Assembly (NCBI GenBank): GCA_017397845.1
Contig: JAFQHU010000003.1
Coordinates: forward strand, 330,884 to 394,883
Length of the DNA: 64,000 nt
Direction of reading: 5' to 3'
Source of the DNA: Clostridia bacterium
GTDB lineage: Bacteria > Bacillota > Clostridia > Oscillospirales > Acutalibacteraceae
Below the pieces are notes generated by a model. The model saw only the letters and a program-made list of their open reading frames with translations. It did no database searches and was not told the origin of the DNA. Within the stretch, counting starts at the first letter, position 1; each line of letters opens with the position of its first letter. The position numbers and the translations under genes were made by a program. Of this stretch, positions 17,141-24,466 are shown piece by piece.

Positions 17141-17142
17141 TC

Positions 17143-17171
17143 TTGACATTTTTTAGCAAAGATAGTATATT
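17143..17171 (+). promoter_or_regulatory. sigma-A promoter of the hrcA operon
   Basis: TTGACA (17143-17148) and TATATT (17166-17171) are 17 bp apart, directly ahead of the CIRCE operator. Confidence 0.8.
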
Positions 17172-17182
17172 GATGACAGTGA

Positions 17183-17209
17183 TTAGCACTCGAACACAAA
17201 GAGTGCTAA
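17183..17209 (+). promoter_or_regulatory. CIRCE operator (HrcA binding site)
   Basis: TTAGCACTC and GAGTGCTAA form a perfect inverted repeat separated by nine bases, which is the exact CIRCE consensus. HrcA dimers bind it and hold the operon down at normal temperature. It lies between the -10 box and the hrcA start, the usual place. Confidence 0.98.
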
Positions 17210-17258
17210 AACATAAGAAAAGCAAATCAAGATCTTTAGTCAGAAGGAGTGTGAAGAA

Positions 17259-18284
17259 ATGGAATTGGCAAAGCGTAAAGAAATGATACTTGCCGCAGTC
17301 GTCGAGCAATATATCAAAACAGGCGAACCAATAGGCTCGAAGCTTATAATGCAATGTTTGCCCATATCCGTTTCTTCAGCAACCATCAGAAATGAAATGA
17401 GCGAATTAGCTGAAATGGGCTATCTCGACCAACCTCACACATCAGCCGGACGTGTTCCGTCACAGAAGGGATATCGATACTATATCGATCATCTGATGAA
17501 CACCAATCAGCTTTCCGATGAAGAAAGATCCGGCATAAAACGAGAGCTTGAACGGTTTACGGGAAGTCCTGACAAGCTTTTGGAAAAAGCAGGCGAAATG
17601 TTGGCAAAAATTACAGGATGTGCCGCCTTGGCCACAACGCCCACTGACGAAGGAGCGACAATAAAGCATATTGAGCTTATGCCCGTCGGAACGAGAATTG
17701 CTATGATAGTTATGATGACTTCCTCAGGAATCATTAAAAACGGAATATGCAAAACAGACACTGAAATAACACGGGATATGGTAAACACCTTTTATGATAT
17801 CGTGAATGAATGCTTCATCGGCAGACCTGTTTCCGACGTAGGAACAGTTATGATACAGACCTTGGTAGCTTCTTTGGGTGCAAATGCTCTTTCGATGAGT
17901 CCCCTGTTTGTGGTTTTGGCCGACATAGCCGCCCAGGCAATGCAAGCCGAAATCAGACTTGAGGGTGAACAAAATCTTTTACACCACAGAGAATTCGGAA
18001 ACAGCATTTATGAAATGATGCAATTTTTCGATGAAAAGGATAAGCTCGAAAGAGCCATCTCCACCGACAAACCCGGACTTAACGTCATCATCGGTAAGGA
18101 GAATATGTACCGACAGTTAGAAAACTCAAGTATGATTATCGCACGGTACTCCATCGGCGGTCATGACGGCGGTACCATCGGAATTATCGGACCTACCAGA
18201 CTCGACTATGCAAAAGTCATTCCCAGCATTGAATATCTCACTTCTCTTGTAGGTGAAATGTTAACAGATACATTGGAGGAATAA
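17259..18284 (+). CDS. hrcA: heat-inducible transcription repressor HrcA
   Basis: HrcA represses class I heat-shock genes by binding CIRCE and depends on chaperonin to stay active. The 341-residue product has the N-terminal winged helix (MELAKRKEMILAAVVEQYIKTGEPIGSK, then SSATIRNEMSELAEMGYLDQPHTSAGRVPS) and the GAF-like and C-terminal dimerisation parts ending IIGPTRLDYAKVIPSIEYLT. An AGAAGGAG ribosome site precedes the ATG. It is the first gene of hrcA-grpE-dnaK-dnaJ and so controls its own operon through the CIRCE just upstream. Confidence 0.98.
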   Translation: MELAKRKEMILAAVVEQYIKTGEPIGSKLIMQCLPISVSSATIRNEMSELAEMGYLDQPHTSAGRVPSQKGYRYYIDHLMNTNQLSDEERSGIKRELERFTGSPDKLLEKAGEMLAKITGCAALATTPTDEGATIKHIELMPVGTRIAMIVMMTSSGIIKNGICKTDTEITRDMVNTFYDIVNECFIGRPVSDVGTVMIQTLVASLGANALSMSPLFVVLADIAAQAMQAEIRLEGEQNLLHHREFGNSIYEMMQFFDEKDKLERAISTDKPGLNVIIGKENMYRQLENSSMIIARYSIGGHDGGTIGIIGPTRLDYAKVIPSIEYLTSLVGEMLTDTLEE

Positions 18285-18287
18285 GCA

Positions 18288-18809
18288 ATGGCAAAAGAAT
18301 CAATCGAAAAAAACGAAGATATCATCGAAGAAACACAAACTGATGAAACTCCCGTAGATGAATCGGAAACAAAAATCGCAGAGCTTGAAAAAGAGCTTGC
18401 TGCCGCCAAAGAGGCACACATCAGAACTTTGGCAGAATATGACAATTACAGAAAGCGTTCAGTAAAGGAAAAGGAAAACATTTACGCTGATGCGAAGGTT
18501 TCCTGTTTAAGCGAGCTTTTACCTGTTTTGGATAATTTTGACAGAGCACTGAATGTTCAGCAAGCAGACGCCGAAACATATAGAAAAGGCATGGAGATGA
18601 TAAACAGCAGTTTCATCGAGATACTTAAAAAATTGGGTGTCGAGGCTTTCGGCGAAAAAGGTGAAGAATTTGACCCTAATTTCCACAATGCGGTAATGTC
18701 CGTGGAAGATGATACTTTGGGCGAAAATGTTATCGCTGAGGTATTCAATAAAGGCTATAAGCTTGGTGATAAGGTTTTAAGACACGCTGTGGTTAAGGTT
18801 GCAAACTGA
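18288..18809 (+). CDS. grpE: nucleotide exchange factor GrpE
   Basis: GrpE releases ADP from DnaK and so drives the chaperone cycle. The 173-residue product has the acidic disordered N-terminus (about 45 residues rich in Glu and Asp), the long coiled coil with AEYDNYRKRSVKEKE, and the beta-wing C-domain with NPNFHNAVMSVEDDTL-type sequence ending VLRHAVVKVAN. It starts three bases after the hrcA stop, with GGAGG in the end of hrcA, so it is coupled to hrcA. Confidence 0.97.
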   Translation: MAKESIEKNEDIIEETQTDETPVDESETKIAELEKELAAAKEAHIRTLAEYDNYRKRSVKEKENIYADAKVSCLSELLPVLDNFDRALNVQQADAETYRKGMEMINSSFIEILKKLGVEAFGEKGEEFDPNFHNAVMSVEDDTLGENVIAEVFNKGYKLGDKVLRHAVVKVAN

Positions 18810-18863
18810 TTTATCAGTTAAACATAAAAATTAAAATAAAAATTTATTCGGAGGTATTATATT

Positions 18864-20747
18864 ATGGCAAAGATTATTGGTATTGACTTAGGTACAACAA
18901 ACTCATGTGTAGCAGTTATCGAAGGTGGTGAACCTGTAGTTATCGCTAACGCTGAGGGCGCAAGAACAACTCCGTCAGTTGTTGCATTTTCAAAGACAGG
19001 TGAAAGAATGATCGGTCAGGTCGCCAAAAGACAGGCAGTTAAAAACCCCGACAGAACAATTTCTTCCATCAAACGTCAGATGGGCTCAAATTATCAGGTT
19101 TCCATTGACGGCAAAAATTACACTCCCCAGGAAATTTCCGCTATGATTCTTCAGAAGCTTAAATCTGATGCTGAAGCATATTTGGGTGACACAGTAACAG
19201 AGGCAGTTATCACTGTTCCCGCTTACTTCACAGATGCTCAGAGACAGGCAACAAAGGATGCAGGTAAAATCGCAGGTCTCGAAGTAAAGAGAATTATCAA
19301 TGAACCCACAGCTGCTGCTCTTGCCTACGGTATCGACAAAGAAGCAGATCAGAAGGTTATGGTTTATGACCTTGGCGGCGGTACATTCGACGTTTCCATC
19401 ATCGAAATGGGTGACGGTGTTCAGGAGGTTCTTGCCACAGCAGGTAATAACCGTCTCGGCGGCGACGATTTCGACCAAAGAATTATCGACTGGATGGTTG
19501 CCACATACAAAGCTGAAGAAGGCGTGGATCTCCGCGGAGATAAGATGGCTATGCAGAGACTCAAGGAAGCCGCAGAAAAAGCAAAGATTGAGCTTTCCGG
19601 TATCACTTCCACATCCATCTCTCTCCCCTATATTACTGTAGACGGTGCTGGCAACACACTTCATCTCGAAATGACTCTCTCGAGAGCAAAATTCAACGAG
19701 CTCACAGCTGACCTTGTCGAAGCAACAATGGGTCCCGTTCGTCAGGCAATTTCAGACTCAGGTCTCACCGTAAATCAGATTGACAAGGTTCTTATGGTAG
19801 GCGGTTCCTCCAGAATCCCCGCAGTAGGCGATGCAATCAAAAAATATATCGGTAAAGAACCCTTCAAGGGTATCAATCCCGACGAGTGTGTCGCCATCGG
19901 TGCTTCACTTCAGGCAGGCGTTTTAGGCGGCGATGTTAAGGGTCTCCTTCTTCTTGACGTTACTCCCCTTTCACTCGGTATCGAAACTATGGGCGGTATC
20001 AACACAAAGGTTATCGAAAGAAACACCACAATTCCCACAAAGAAGAGTCAGATTTTCTCCACAGCAGTGGACAATCAGCCCTCTGTTGAAGTGCACGTGC
20101 TTCAGGGCGAACGTGAGTTTGCAAGAGACAACAAAACATTGGGCGTATTCAGTCTCGACGGTATTATGCCTGCACGTCGCGGCGTTCCTCAGATCGAGGT
20201 TACCTTCGACATCGATGCAAACGGTATCGTACACGTTTCTGCAAAGGATCTCGGCACAGGTAAGGAACAGTCAATTTCCATCACATCCAGCACAAATATG
20301 TCCAAAGAAGATATCGAAAAGGCTGTAAGAGAAGCAGAGCAGTTCGCTCAGGAGGACAAAAAGCGCCGCGAAGAAATCGACACCAGAAACGAAGCAGACC
20401 AGATGGTTTATCAGTGTGAAAAAATTCTTTCAGAAGATGCTGCAAAAGCTCTCGACGAAAATGACAAGGCTGACATTCAGGCTAAGATCGATTCTCTCAA
20501 AAACGCTCTTAAGGGCGAAGACATCAATCTTATCAAAAACGAAAAGGAAGCTCTTACACAGGCCTTCTATAAACTCAGCGAAAAAATGTATCAGCAGGCA
20601 AATCCCCAGGGTGCTCAAGGCTTCAACCCCAATGATTTCGCAGGTGCTCAGGGCGGTTTTAATCAGGGCGATTTCGGCGGAGCAGCCGATAACGGCGGCT
20701 ATACCGATGCAGGCTATACAGATGCAAACTTCACAGACGCTAACTGA
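18864..20747 (+). CDS. dnaK: molecular chaperone DnaK (Hsp70)
   Basis: DnaK binds exposed hydrophobic stretches of proteins in an ATP-driven cycle with DnaJ and GrpE. The 627-residue product shows the Hsp70 signatures [27 protein letters not shown] and [13 protein letters not shown], the linker [15 protein letters not shown], the substrate domain and the helical lid. The C-terminal tail is Gly, Asn and Asp-rich and lacks the usual EEVD-like end, as in many Firmicutes. A GGAGG site lies before the ATG, 54 bases after grpE. Confidence 0.99.
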   Translation: MAKIIGIDLGTTNSCVAVIEGGEPVVIANAEGARTTPSVVAFSKTGERMIGQVAKRQAVKNPDRTISSIKRQMGSNYQVSIDGKNYTPQEISAMILQKLKSDAEAYLGDTVTEAVITVPAYFTDAQRQATKDAGKIAGLEVKRIINEPTAAALAYGIDKEADQKVMVYDLGGGTFDVSIIEMGDGVQEVLATAGNNRLGGDDFDQRIIDWMVATYKAEEGVDLRGDKMAMQRLKEAAEKAKIELSGITSTSISLPYITVDGAGNTLHLEMTLSRAKFNELTADLVEATMGPVRQAISDSGLTVNQIDKVLMVGGSSRIPAVGDAIKKYIGKEPFKGINPDECVAIGASLQAGVLGGDVKGLLLLDVTPLSLGIETMGGINTKVIERNTTIPTKKSQIFSTAVDNQPSVEVHVLQGEREFARDNKTLGVFSLDGIMPARRGVPQIEVTFDIDANGIVHVSAKDLGTGKEQSISITSSTNMSKEDIEKAVREAEQFAQEDKKRREEIDTRNEADQMVYQCEKILSEDAAKALDENDKADIQAKIDSLKNALKGEDINLIKNEKEALTQAFYKLSEKMYQQANPQGAQGFNPNDFAGAQGGFNQGDFGGAADNGGYTDAGYTDANFTDAN

Positions 20748-20748
20748 T

Positions 20749-20799
20749 TATAATAATAATAATAATAATACGAAAGGGCTGTTCCTTAGCGGACAGCCC
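20749..20799 (+). repeat. TAA microsatellite and hairpin between dnaK and dnaJ
   Basis: Right after the dnaK stop codon region a run of about seven TAA/ATA units (20749-20770) is followed by a GC-rich stem, GGGCTGTtCC with GGACAGCCC (20776-20785, 20791-20799). There is no T-tract after the stem, so it is more likely a processing or partial-termination structure that lowers dnaJ relative to dnaK than a full terminator. Confidence 0.6.
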
Positions 20800-20837
20800 G
20801 TGTTATGATTTCACTCTCTGAGAGGAAGATAAATTAA

Positions 20838-22022
20838 ATGGCAGAAAATAAACGTGACTACTACGAAGTGCTCGGCGTAAGCAAAGGAGCTTCGGAGGAT
20901 GAAATAAAAAAAGCATACCGCAAGCTTGCCAAACAGTATCATCCCGACCTTAATCCCGGTGATGCCACAGCTGAAGCAAAGTTCAAAGAAGCAAACGAAG
21001 CCTATGAGGTGCTTTCTGACAGCGAAAAGAAGGCAAGATACGACCAATACGGCCATGCAGGTGTTGATCCCAACTTCGGTGCCGGTGGCTTCGGAGGCGG
21101 TTTCGGCGGCTTTGGCGGAGATTTTGATCTTGGCGATATTTTAGGCAGTATGTTTGGCGGCGGTTTTGGCGGTTTCGGCGGCTTCGGAGGCGGCAGACAG
21201 CAAAACCCAAATGCTCCGCGCAAAGGCTCAACCATTCAGACAAACGTAACAATTTCCTTCGAAGAAGCAGCTAAGGGCTGCAAAAAAAAGGTAAACATTA
21301 CCAGAGTTGACAAATGTAAGGAATGCTCAGGAACAGGAGCCGCAAAGGGCACAACTCCCGAAACCTGTCCTACCTGCGGAGGCAGAGGTCAGGTTAACAT
21401 ACAGCAAAGAACCGCTTTCGGTATGATGAGTACTACCAGACAGTGTAATGAATGCGGCGGTAAGGGCAAAATCGTTAAAAATCCATGTCAGAAGTGCCGA
21501 GGCACAGGTCTCGAATCAAAAGCACAAACCGTCGAAATAAACATACCCGCAGGTATAGACGACAGACAGGCACTCAACGTCAGCGGCGGAGGCAACCCCG
21601 GAATTAACGGCGGTCCTGCAGGCGACCTCAGAGTCAACGTCAATGTGCGTCCCCACCCCTTCTTTGAACGTGATGGCTTCAACGTATGGTGTGAAGTGCC
21701 GGTAACATATGCACAGGCAGCTTTGGGTGATACATTATACATCCCCACTTTAGACGGAAAAGTCAAATATGAATTACCTGCCGGTACACAGCCGGGCGAG
21801 GTGTTCCGTTTCAGAGGCAGAGGTATTCAGCAGCTTTCTTCACGAAATAAGGGCGACCAATTTGTTAAGATAGTAGTTGAAGTTCCTAAAAATCTTACAA
21901 GTGAACAAAAAGATATGCTGAAAAAATTTAACGACTCCCTTCCGAATAAGCCGAAAAACAATATCGATGACGGTACAACCATCGGTGAAGAAAAAAGAAG
22001 ATTTTTTGACAAATTCAGATAA
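20838..22022 (+). CDS. dnaJ: chaperone protein DnaJ (Hsp40)
   Basis: DnaJ delivers substrates to DnaK and triggers its ATP hydrolysis. The 394-residue type I protein has the J-domain with HPD at about residues 35-37 ([11 protein letters not shown]), a Gly/Phe-rich stretch (about 75-120, GGFGGFGG repeats), four CxxCxGxG-type zinc motifs ([33 protein letters not shown]) and the C-terminal substrate domain. The G/F region is long. It is the last gene of the heat-shock operon and is followed by a terminator shared with the small gene opposite. Confidence 0.98.
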   Translation: MAENKRDYYEVLGVSKGASEDEIKKAYRKLAKQYHPDLNPGDATAEAKFKEANEAYEVLSDSEKKARYDQYGHAGVDPNFGAGGFGGGFGGFGGDFDLGDILGSMFGGGFGGFGGFGGGRQQNPNAPRKGSTIQTNVTISFEEAAKGCKKKVNITRVDKCKECSGTGAAKGTTPETCPTCGGRGQVNIQQRTAFGMMSTTRQCNECGGKGKIVKNPCQKCRGTGLESKAQTVEINIPAGIDDRQALNVSGGGNPGINGGPAGDLRVNVNVRPHPFFERDGFNVWCEVPVTYAQAALGDTLYIPTLDGKVKYELPAGTQPGEVFRFRGRGIQQLSSRNKGDQFVKIVVEVPKNLTSEQKDMLKKFNDSLPNKPKNNIDDGTTIGEEKRRFFDKFR

Positions 22023-22027
22023 AAACA

Positions 22028-22061
22028 AAGAGACTGCTCATCAACGAATGAACAGTCTCTT
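22028..22061. terminator. bidirectional terminator of dnaJ and the 34-residue peptide gene
   Basis: AAGAGACTG (22028-22036) pairs perfectly with CAGTCTCTT (22053-22061), and the inner TCAT/ATGA bases lengthen the stem. It lies between the two convergent stop codons. Confidence 0.8.
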
Positions 22062-22077
22062 AAATTTTACATGGACT

Positions 22078-22182
22078 TTATACATCTACACCGATATCTT
22101 CGAGAAATTCAGCAATAATCGTGAAAAGCTTTTTAAACCATTCAACGATACCGTTTACGTAAGTTTCAACATTTTCTAACAT
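22078..22182 (-). CDS. 34-residue acidic amphipathic peptide
   Basis: This is the first of three tiny genes in a row. GGAGGACTATTTT precedes the ATG at 22182. The 34-residue product is almost entirely one amphipathic helix with aromatic residues (VEWFKKLFTIIAEFLEDIG) and has no signal peptide. A TTGACT-17-TATAAT promoter and a terminator make it self-contained. Its helix resembles those of the next two peptides and of the secreted protein at 22930-23376. The function is unknown. Confidence 0.7.
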   Translation of the reverse strand: MLENVETYVNGIVEWFKKLFTIIAEFLEDIGVDV

Positions 22183-22216
22183 AAAATAGTCCTCCTGTTT
22201 TTTGTTTTGCATTATA

Positions 22217-22245
22217 ATTATATAACTTTAAGCGGTAAAAGTCAA
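22217..22245 (-). promoter_or_regulatory. promoter of the 34-residue peptide gene
   Basis: TTGACT (22240-22245) and TATAAT (22217-22222) on the minus strand are 17 bp apart. Confidence 0.7.
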
Positions 22246-22256
22246 TATTTACAGAT

Positions 22257-22292
22257 AAAAAAACAAAACCCACCTTTGCCGGTGGGTTTTGT
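22257..22292 (-). terminator. terminator of the 39-residue peptide gene
   Basis: A perfect 12-bp stem (22263-22274 with 22281-22292) is followed on the minus strand by TTTTTTTATC. This is one of the strongest terminators in the window. Confidence 0.92.
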
Positions 22293-22321
22293 CCTTAAAC
22301 AATTGTTTAATTCAGAATGAA

Positions 22322-22441
22322 TTATTTCTCGATTTCAACGAACTTCTTTTCTTCTTCATCATATTCATAACCGAAGATTTCGATGATCTTAGCGATGAGT
22401 TCGAAAAGGTATGTGTACATATCTTTGATTGTTTCAAACAT
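22322..22441 (-). CDS. 39-residue amphipathic peptide, tandem paralogue 1
   Basis: AAAGGAGGAAAAATACA precedes the ATG at 22441. The product has an aromatic/aliphatic helix (MYTYLFELIAKIIEIFGYE) followed by a strongly charged tail with EEEKK. The promoter, the 5' leader and an AAACAATTGTTT palindrome after the stop are nearly the same as those of the next peptide gene (22628-22756), so the whole transcription unit has been duplicated. No signal peptide and no known family. Confidence 0.75.
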   Translation of the reverse strand: MFETIKDMYTYLFELIAKIIEIFGYEYDEEEKKFVEIEK

Positions 22442-22492
22442 TGTATTTTTCCTCCTTTTTAAATTTATCAAGGTATCCCTTAATATGGTTAG

Positions 22493-22521
22493 ATTATATA
22501 TCATAACATTATAAATGTCAA
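22493..22521 (-). promoter_or_regulatory. promoter of the 39-residue peptide gene
   Basis: A perfect TTGACA (22516-22521) and TATAAT (22493-22498) pair with a 17-bp gap on the minus strand, followed by a leader shared with the next paralogue. Confidence 0.8.
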
Positions 22522-22559
22522 TAGTTTATTCAAAATTATTTCATAAAAAAGATAAAAAG

Positions 22560-22585
22560 AAAGAACACCCCTATGGGTGCTCTTT
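22560..22585 (-). terminator. terminator of the 42-residue peptide gene
   Basis: AAAGAACACCC (22560-22570) pairs with GGGTGCTCTTT (22575-22585) around a four-base loop, with T-rich sequence after it on the minus strand. Confidence 0.85.
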
Positions 22586-22627
22586 CCCTAAAACAATTGT
22601 TTTAACTAGTTTAAATTATTCAGCAGC

Positions 22628-22756
22628 TTATTCGCCCTTTACATAAGCTTCGAAACCAGCAACATCTTCTTCAGTTGCGTAGCCAAAGTATGCAAATACT
22701 TTGAGGAAGTAGAGAAGGATGTTTTCAATGATTGCTTTGAAATCGATGTTTTCCAT
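22628..22756 (-). CDS. 42-residue amphipathic peptide, tandem paralogue 2
   Basis: AAAAGGAGGCGCACAGTA leads to the ATG at 22756. The product combines an amphipathic helix (IIENILLYFLKVFAYFGYA) with an acidic second helix (TEEDVAGFEAYVKGE). The shared layout is helix, then FG, then a charged segment. The promoter is a perfect consensus. The leader from the promoter to the ribosome site (conserved TTAAGGG, ACCTTG and AAAGGAGG blocks) is nearly the same as that of 22322-22441. High expression is predicted; the function is unknown. Confidence 0.75.
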   Translation of the reverse strand: MENIDFKAIIENILLYFLKVFAYFGYATEEDVAGFEAYVKGE

Positions 22757-22807
22757 TACTGTGCGCCTCCTTTTAAGATTTGCCAAGGTTACCCTTAACA
22801 TAGCTTG

Positions 22808-22836
22808 ATTATATATCAGAAAAACTAAAATGTCAA
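22808..22836 (-). promoter_or_regulatory. promoter of the 42-residue peptide gene
   Basis: TTGACA (22831-22836) and TATAAT (22808-22813) on the minus strand are exactly 17 bp apart. Confidence 0.8.
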
Positions 22837-22887
22837 TAGTTTATTCAAAATTACTTAATATTTTTACAAATTTGTGAAAATATTAAA

Positions 22888-22909
22888 GAGACCGCCTGAT
22901 GACGGTCTC
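22888..22909 (-). terminator. hairpin terminator of the Cys-rich secreted protein gene
   Basis: GAGACCG and CGGTCTC (22888-22894, 22903-22909) form a perfect stem just after the stop codon; the T-tract behind it on the minus strand is weak. Confidence 0.65.
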
Positions 22910-22929
22910 AATTATGTTTATATTAACTA

Positions 22930-23376
22930 TCAGTTGTTACCCATAATCTCATCGAATCTTAAGAATTCGAAGATAGCATTAAAGAGCTTGTCAAAGAATT
23001 CACGGATACGGCTGAGAACATTTTGGAAACCATCGATAACCTCTTCCTGCTGGTCAGGAGTAAGGATGGGACCGTTACCTGTATTGTTGCCGCCGTTTGC
23101 GTCGGGAGCACAGCAATCACAGCCACAGTTACAGGGAATAAGACCGGTACATTCATTACAGCATCTTTTGTTGTAATCGTATTCACCGTCTACAGCTGCA
23201 TCCTTAATACAGGAAGTAATGTAATGGACATCAAGATTATTACAATCAAAGCAGCAATGACATCCTTCCGCAGAGTTTGTGTGAGTTTTACAGTCACATC
23301 CCGCAGCACCGGCAAGGAAAGTGAATGAAAGAGCAAGAATTAAAATTGACATCAAGATTGAAAGAGTTTTTTTCAT
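22930..23376 (-). CDS. Cys-rich secreted protein with C-terminal amphipathic helix
   Basis: CAGGAGGAATTTAAT places the start at the ATG at 23376, giving 148 residues. A signal peptide (MKKTLSILMSILILAL, cleavage near residue 25) is followed by a domain with about 16 cysteines in pairs (CDCKTH, CHCCFDC, KRCCNEC, PCNCGCDCC) that could hold metals or disulfides. After an Asn/Gly linker the protein ends in an aromatic helix (IREFFDKLFNAIFEFLRF) like the small peptides next to it. It has a perfect TTGACA-17-TATAAT promoter. I do not recognise the family. Confidence 0.8.
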   Translation of the reverse strand: MKKTLSILMSILILALSFTFLAGAAGCDCKTHTNSAEGCHCCFDCNNLDVHYITSCIKDAAVDGEYDYNKRCCNECTGLIPCNCGCDCCAPDANGGNNTGNGPILTPDQQEEVIDGFQNVLSRIREFFDKLFNAIFEFLRFDEIMGNN

Positions 23377-23431
23377 ATTAAATTCCTCCTGAAATTTCGG
23401 TGAAAATATAAAACACCTTTTTAACATCTAT

Positions 23432-23460
23432 ATTATAATGAATAACTTTCCAATTGTCAA
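23432..23460 (-). promoter_or_regulatory. promoter of the Cys-rich secreted protein gene
   Basis: TTGACA (23455-23460) and TATAAT (23432-23437) on the minus strand are 17 bp apart. Confidence 0.8.
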
Positions 23461-23486
23461 CCTTTTTATCAAATTAAATAATAAAT

Positions 23487-23605
23487 AACCTCCGGTCAGA
23501 TATGTGCAGCACTTATGCGTGCCGAAGCCCCGTTTACGGGGTGTCGGTTCCGACGGGAAAGCCCGCAAGGCTTTCCTTCGGCACGCAGGCCCGCCGCAAC
23601 CTCCG
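23487..23605. repeat. cloverleaf-forming palindromic element
   Basis: An 11-bp perfect outer stem (23517-23527 with 23576-23586) encloses three hairpins in a row: CCCCG/CGGGG (23528-23541), GTCG/CGAC (23543-23554) and GGAAAGCC/GGCTTTCC (23556-23576). Almost every base of the 70-base core is paired. It is clearly GC-richer than its surroundings. The 8-base word AACCTCCG stands on both sides (23487-23494 and 23598-23605). This could be a REP- or MITE-like mobile element or a structured RNA; no promoter is evident. Confidence 0.75.
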
Positions 23606-23631
23606 TCTGAAAATAAACCAACTCACATTGT

Positions 23632-23793
23632 TTAAAGGTCATCCGCATCCTGAACAGGCTTCTCGTTTTTATCAGTCGGAACACCTGTATAAGAACCGTT
23701 TACATCACTTTTGATCCGTCCGTCATCGGTTCTTACCTTAATTACCGAACGTGCTTTTTTCATTATTCTGTCTCTTTTTGCTTTATCTGCCAT
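23632..23793 (-). CDS. 53-residue charged hypothetical protein
   Basis: GAAAGGAATATTTT lies before the ATG at 23793. The product starts with a very basic helix (DKAKRDRIMKKARSVIKVR) and continues with a polar, acidic second half containing GSYTGVPTDKNEKPVQD. It is soluble, with no cysteines and no signal peptide. The basic start would suit nucleic-acid or ribosome binding, but that is only a guess. It sits alone between the cloverleaf element and the divergent sigma-factor gene. Confidence 0.65.
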   Translation of the reverse strand: MADKAKRDRIMKKARSVIKVRTDDGRIKSDVNGSYTGVPTDKNEKPVQDADDL

Positions 23794-23844
23794 AAAATAT
23801 TCCTTTCGAAGTCAGAGCTATATATAGTATATGAAATAAATATC

Positions 23845-23873
23845 TTGTAAAACATTAATTTTTTTTGTAAAAT
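23845..23873 (+). promoter_or_regulatory. promoter of the ECF sigma operon
   Basis: TTGTAA (23845-23850) and TAAAAT (23868-23873) are 17 bp apart. An additional self-recognised ECF promoter may exist closer to the gene, but I could not identify one. Confidence 0.45.
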
Positions 23874-23929
23874 AAATGCAACAAAACAAAAGTCTTATTC
23901 ATCTAATAGTATGAACGGATGTGATAAAT

Positions 23930-24466
23930 ATGAGCTCAGAAATTATTAACAATCTGGTTGTCAAAGCAAAAGAAGGAAATATTGAGGCCTTCGGTATTCT
24001 TTACGAAACCTACAGTAAGGACATGTATAAGTTTGCCTTTTATTATTTAGGCTCACCTACCCTTGCCGAAGACTGTGTAAGTGAATGTGTTCTTACGGCT
24101 TTTCAAAAAATCAACACACTAAAAAAAACCGGTTCCTTTAAAAGCTGGCTTTTCAAAATCCTTTATAACTGCTGTAACAAAGCTCTCAAGGAAAAAATAC
24201 GCGCAAGAGATACAGTTGAAATCTCTTCACTTATTGACCTATGCAAGGAAGATTCGGATCAAAGTGAAATTATCAGCCTTAAAAACTCCATGGAAAAGCT
24301 GACGGAAGAAGAGAAAACCATTATTCTCCTTTCCTACACAGCCGGATATACGAGCAAAGAAATAGGCAAAATACTTGGACTTAAGGATTCAACGGTTCGT
24401 TCTAAATTGATGAGGAGCACGGAAAAATTAAGACAGATGCTACATACTGATGAGGTGATAAGATGA
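23930..24466 (+). CDS. ECF-type RNA polymerase sigma factor
   Basis: The 178-residue product has region 2 (IEAFGILYETYSKDMYKFAFYYLG, with the DCVSE core-binding stretch) and region 4 (LTEEEKTIILLSYTAGYTSKEIGKILG with its helix-turn-helix). This is a two-domain sigma-70 of the extracytoplasmic-function group. A GTG three codons upstream is possible, but GGATGTGAT fits the ribosome for the ATG at 23930. Its stop overlaps the start of the next gene by four bases (ATGA), so sigma factor and membrane partner are made together, the usual arrangement for a sigma/anti-sigma pair. Confidence 0.92.
   Translation: MSSEIINNLVVKAKEGNIEAFGILYETYSKDMYKFAFYYLGSPTLAEDCVSECVLTAFQKINTLKKTGSFKSWLFKILYNCCNKALKEKIRARDTVEISSLIDLCKEDSDQSEIISLKNSMEKLTEEEKTIILLSYTAGYTSKEIGKILGLKDSTVRSKLMRSTEKLRQMLHTDEVIR

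Noticed and set aside
19086..19664. 192-codon frame on the minus strand within dnaK
   Set aside because: It mirrors the codon bias of dnaK on the other strand; there is no ribosome site or promoter.
20776..20799. Full terminator between dnaK and dnaJ
   Set aside because: The stem is strong but has no T-tract, and dnaJ has no own promoter; read-through is needed for the operon.
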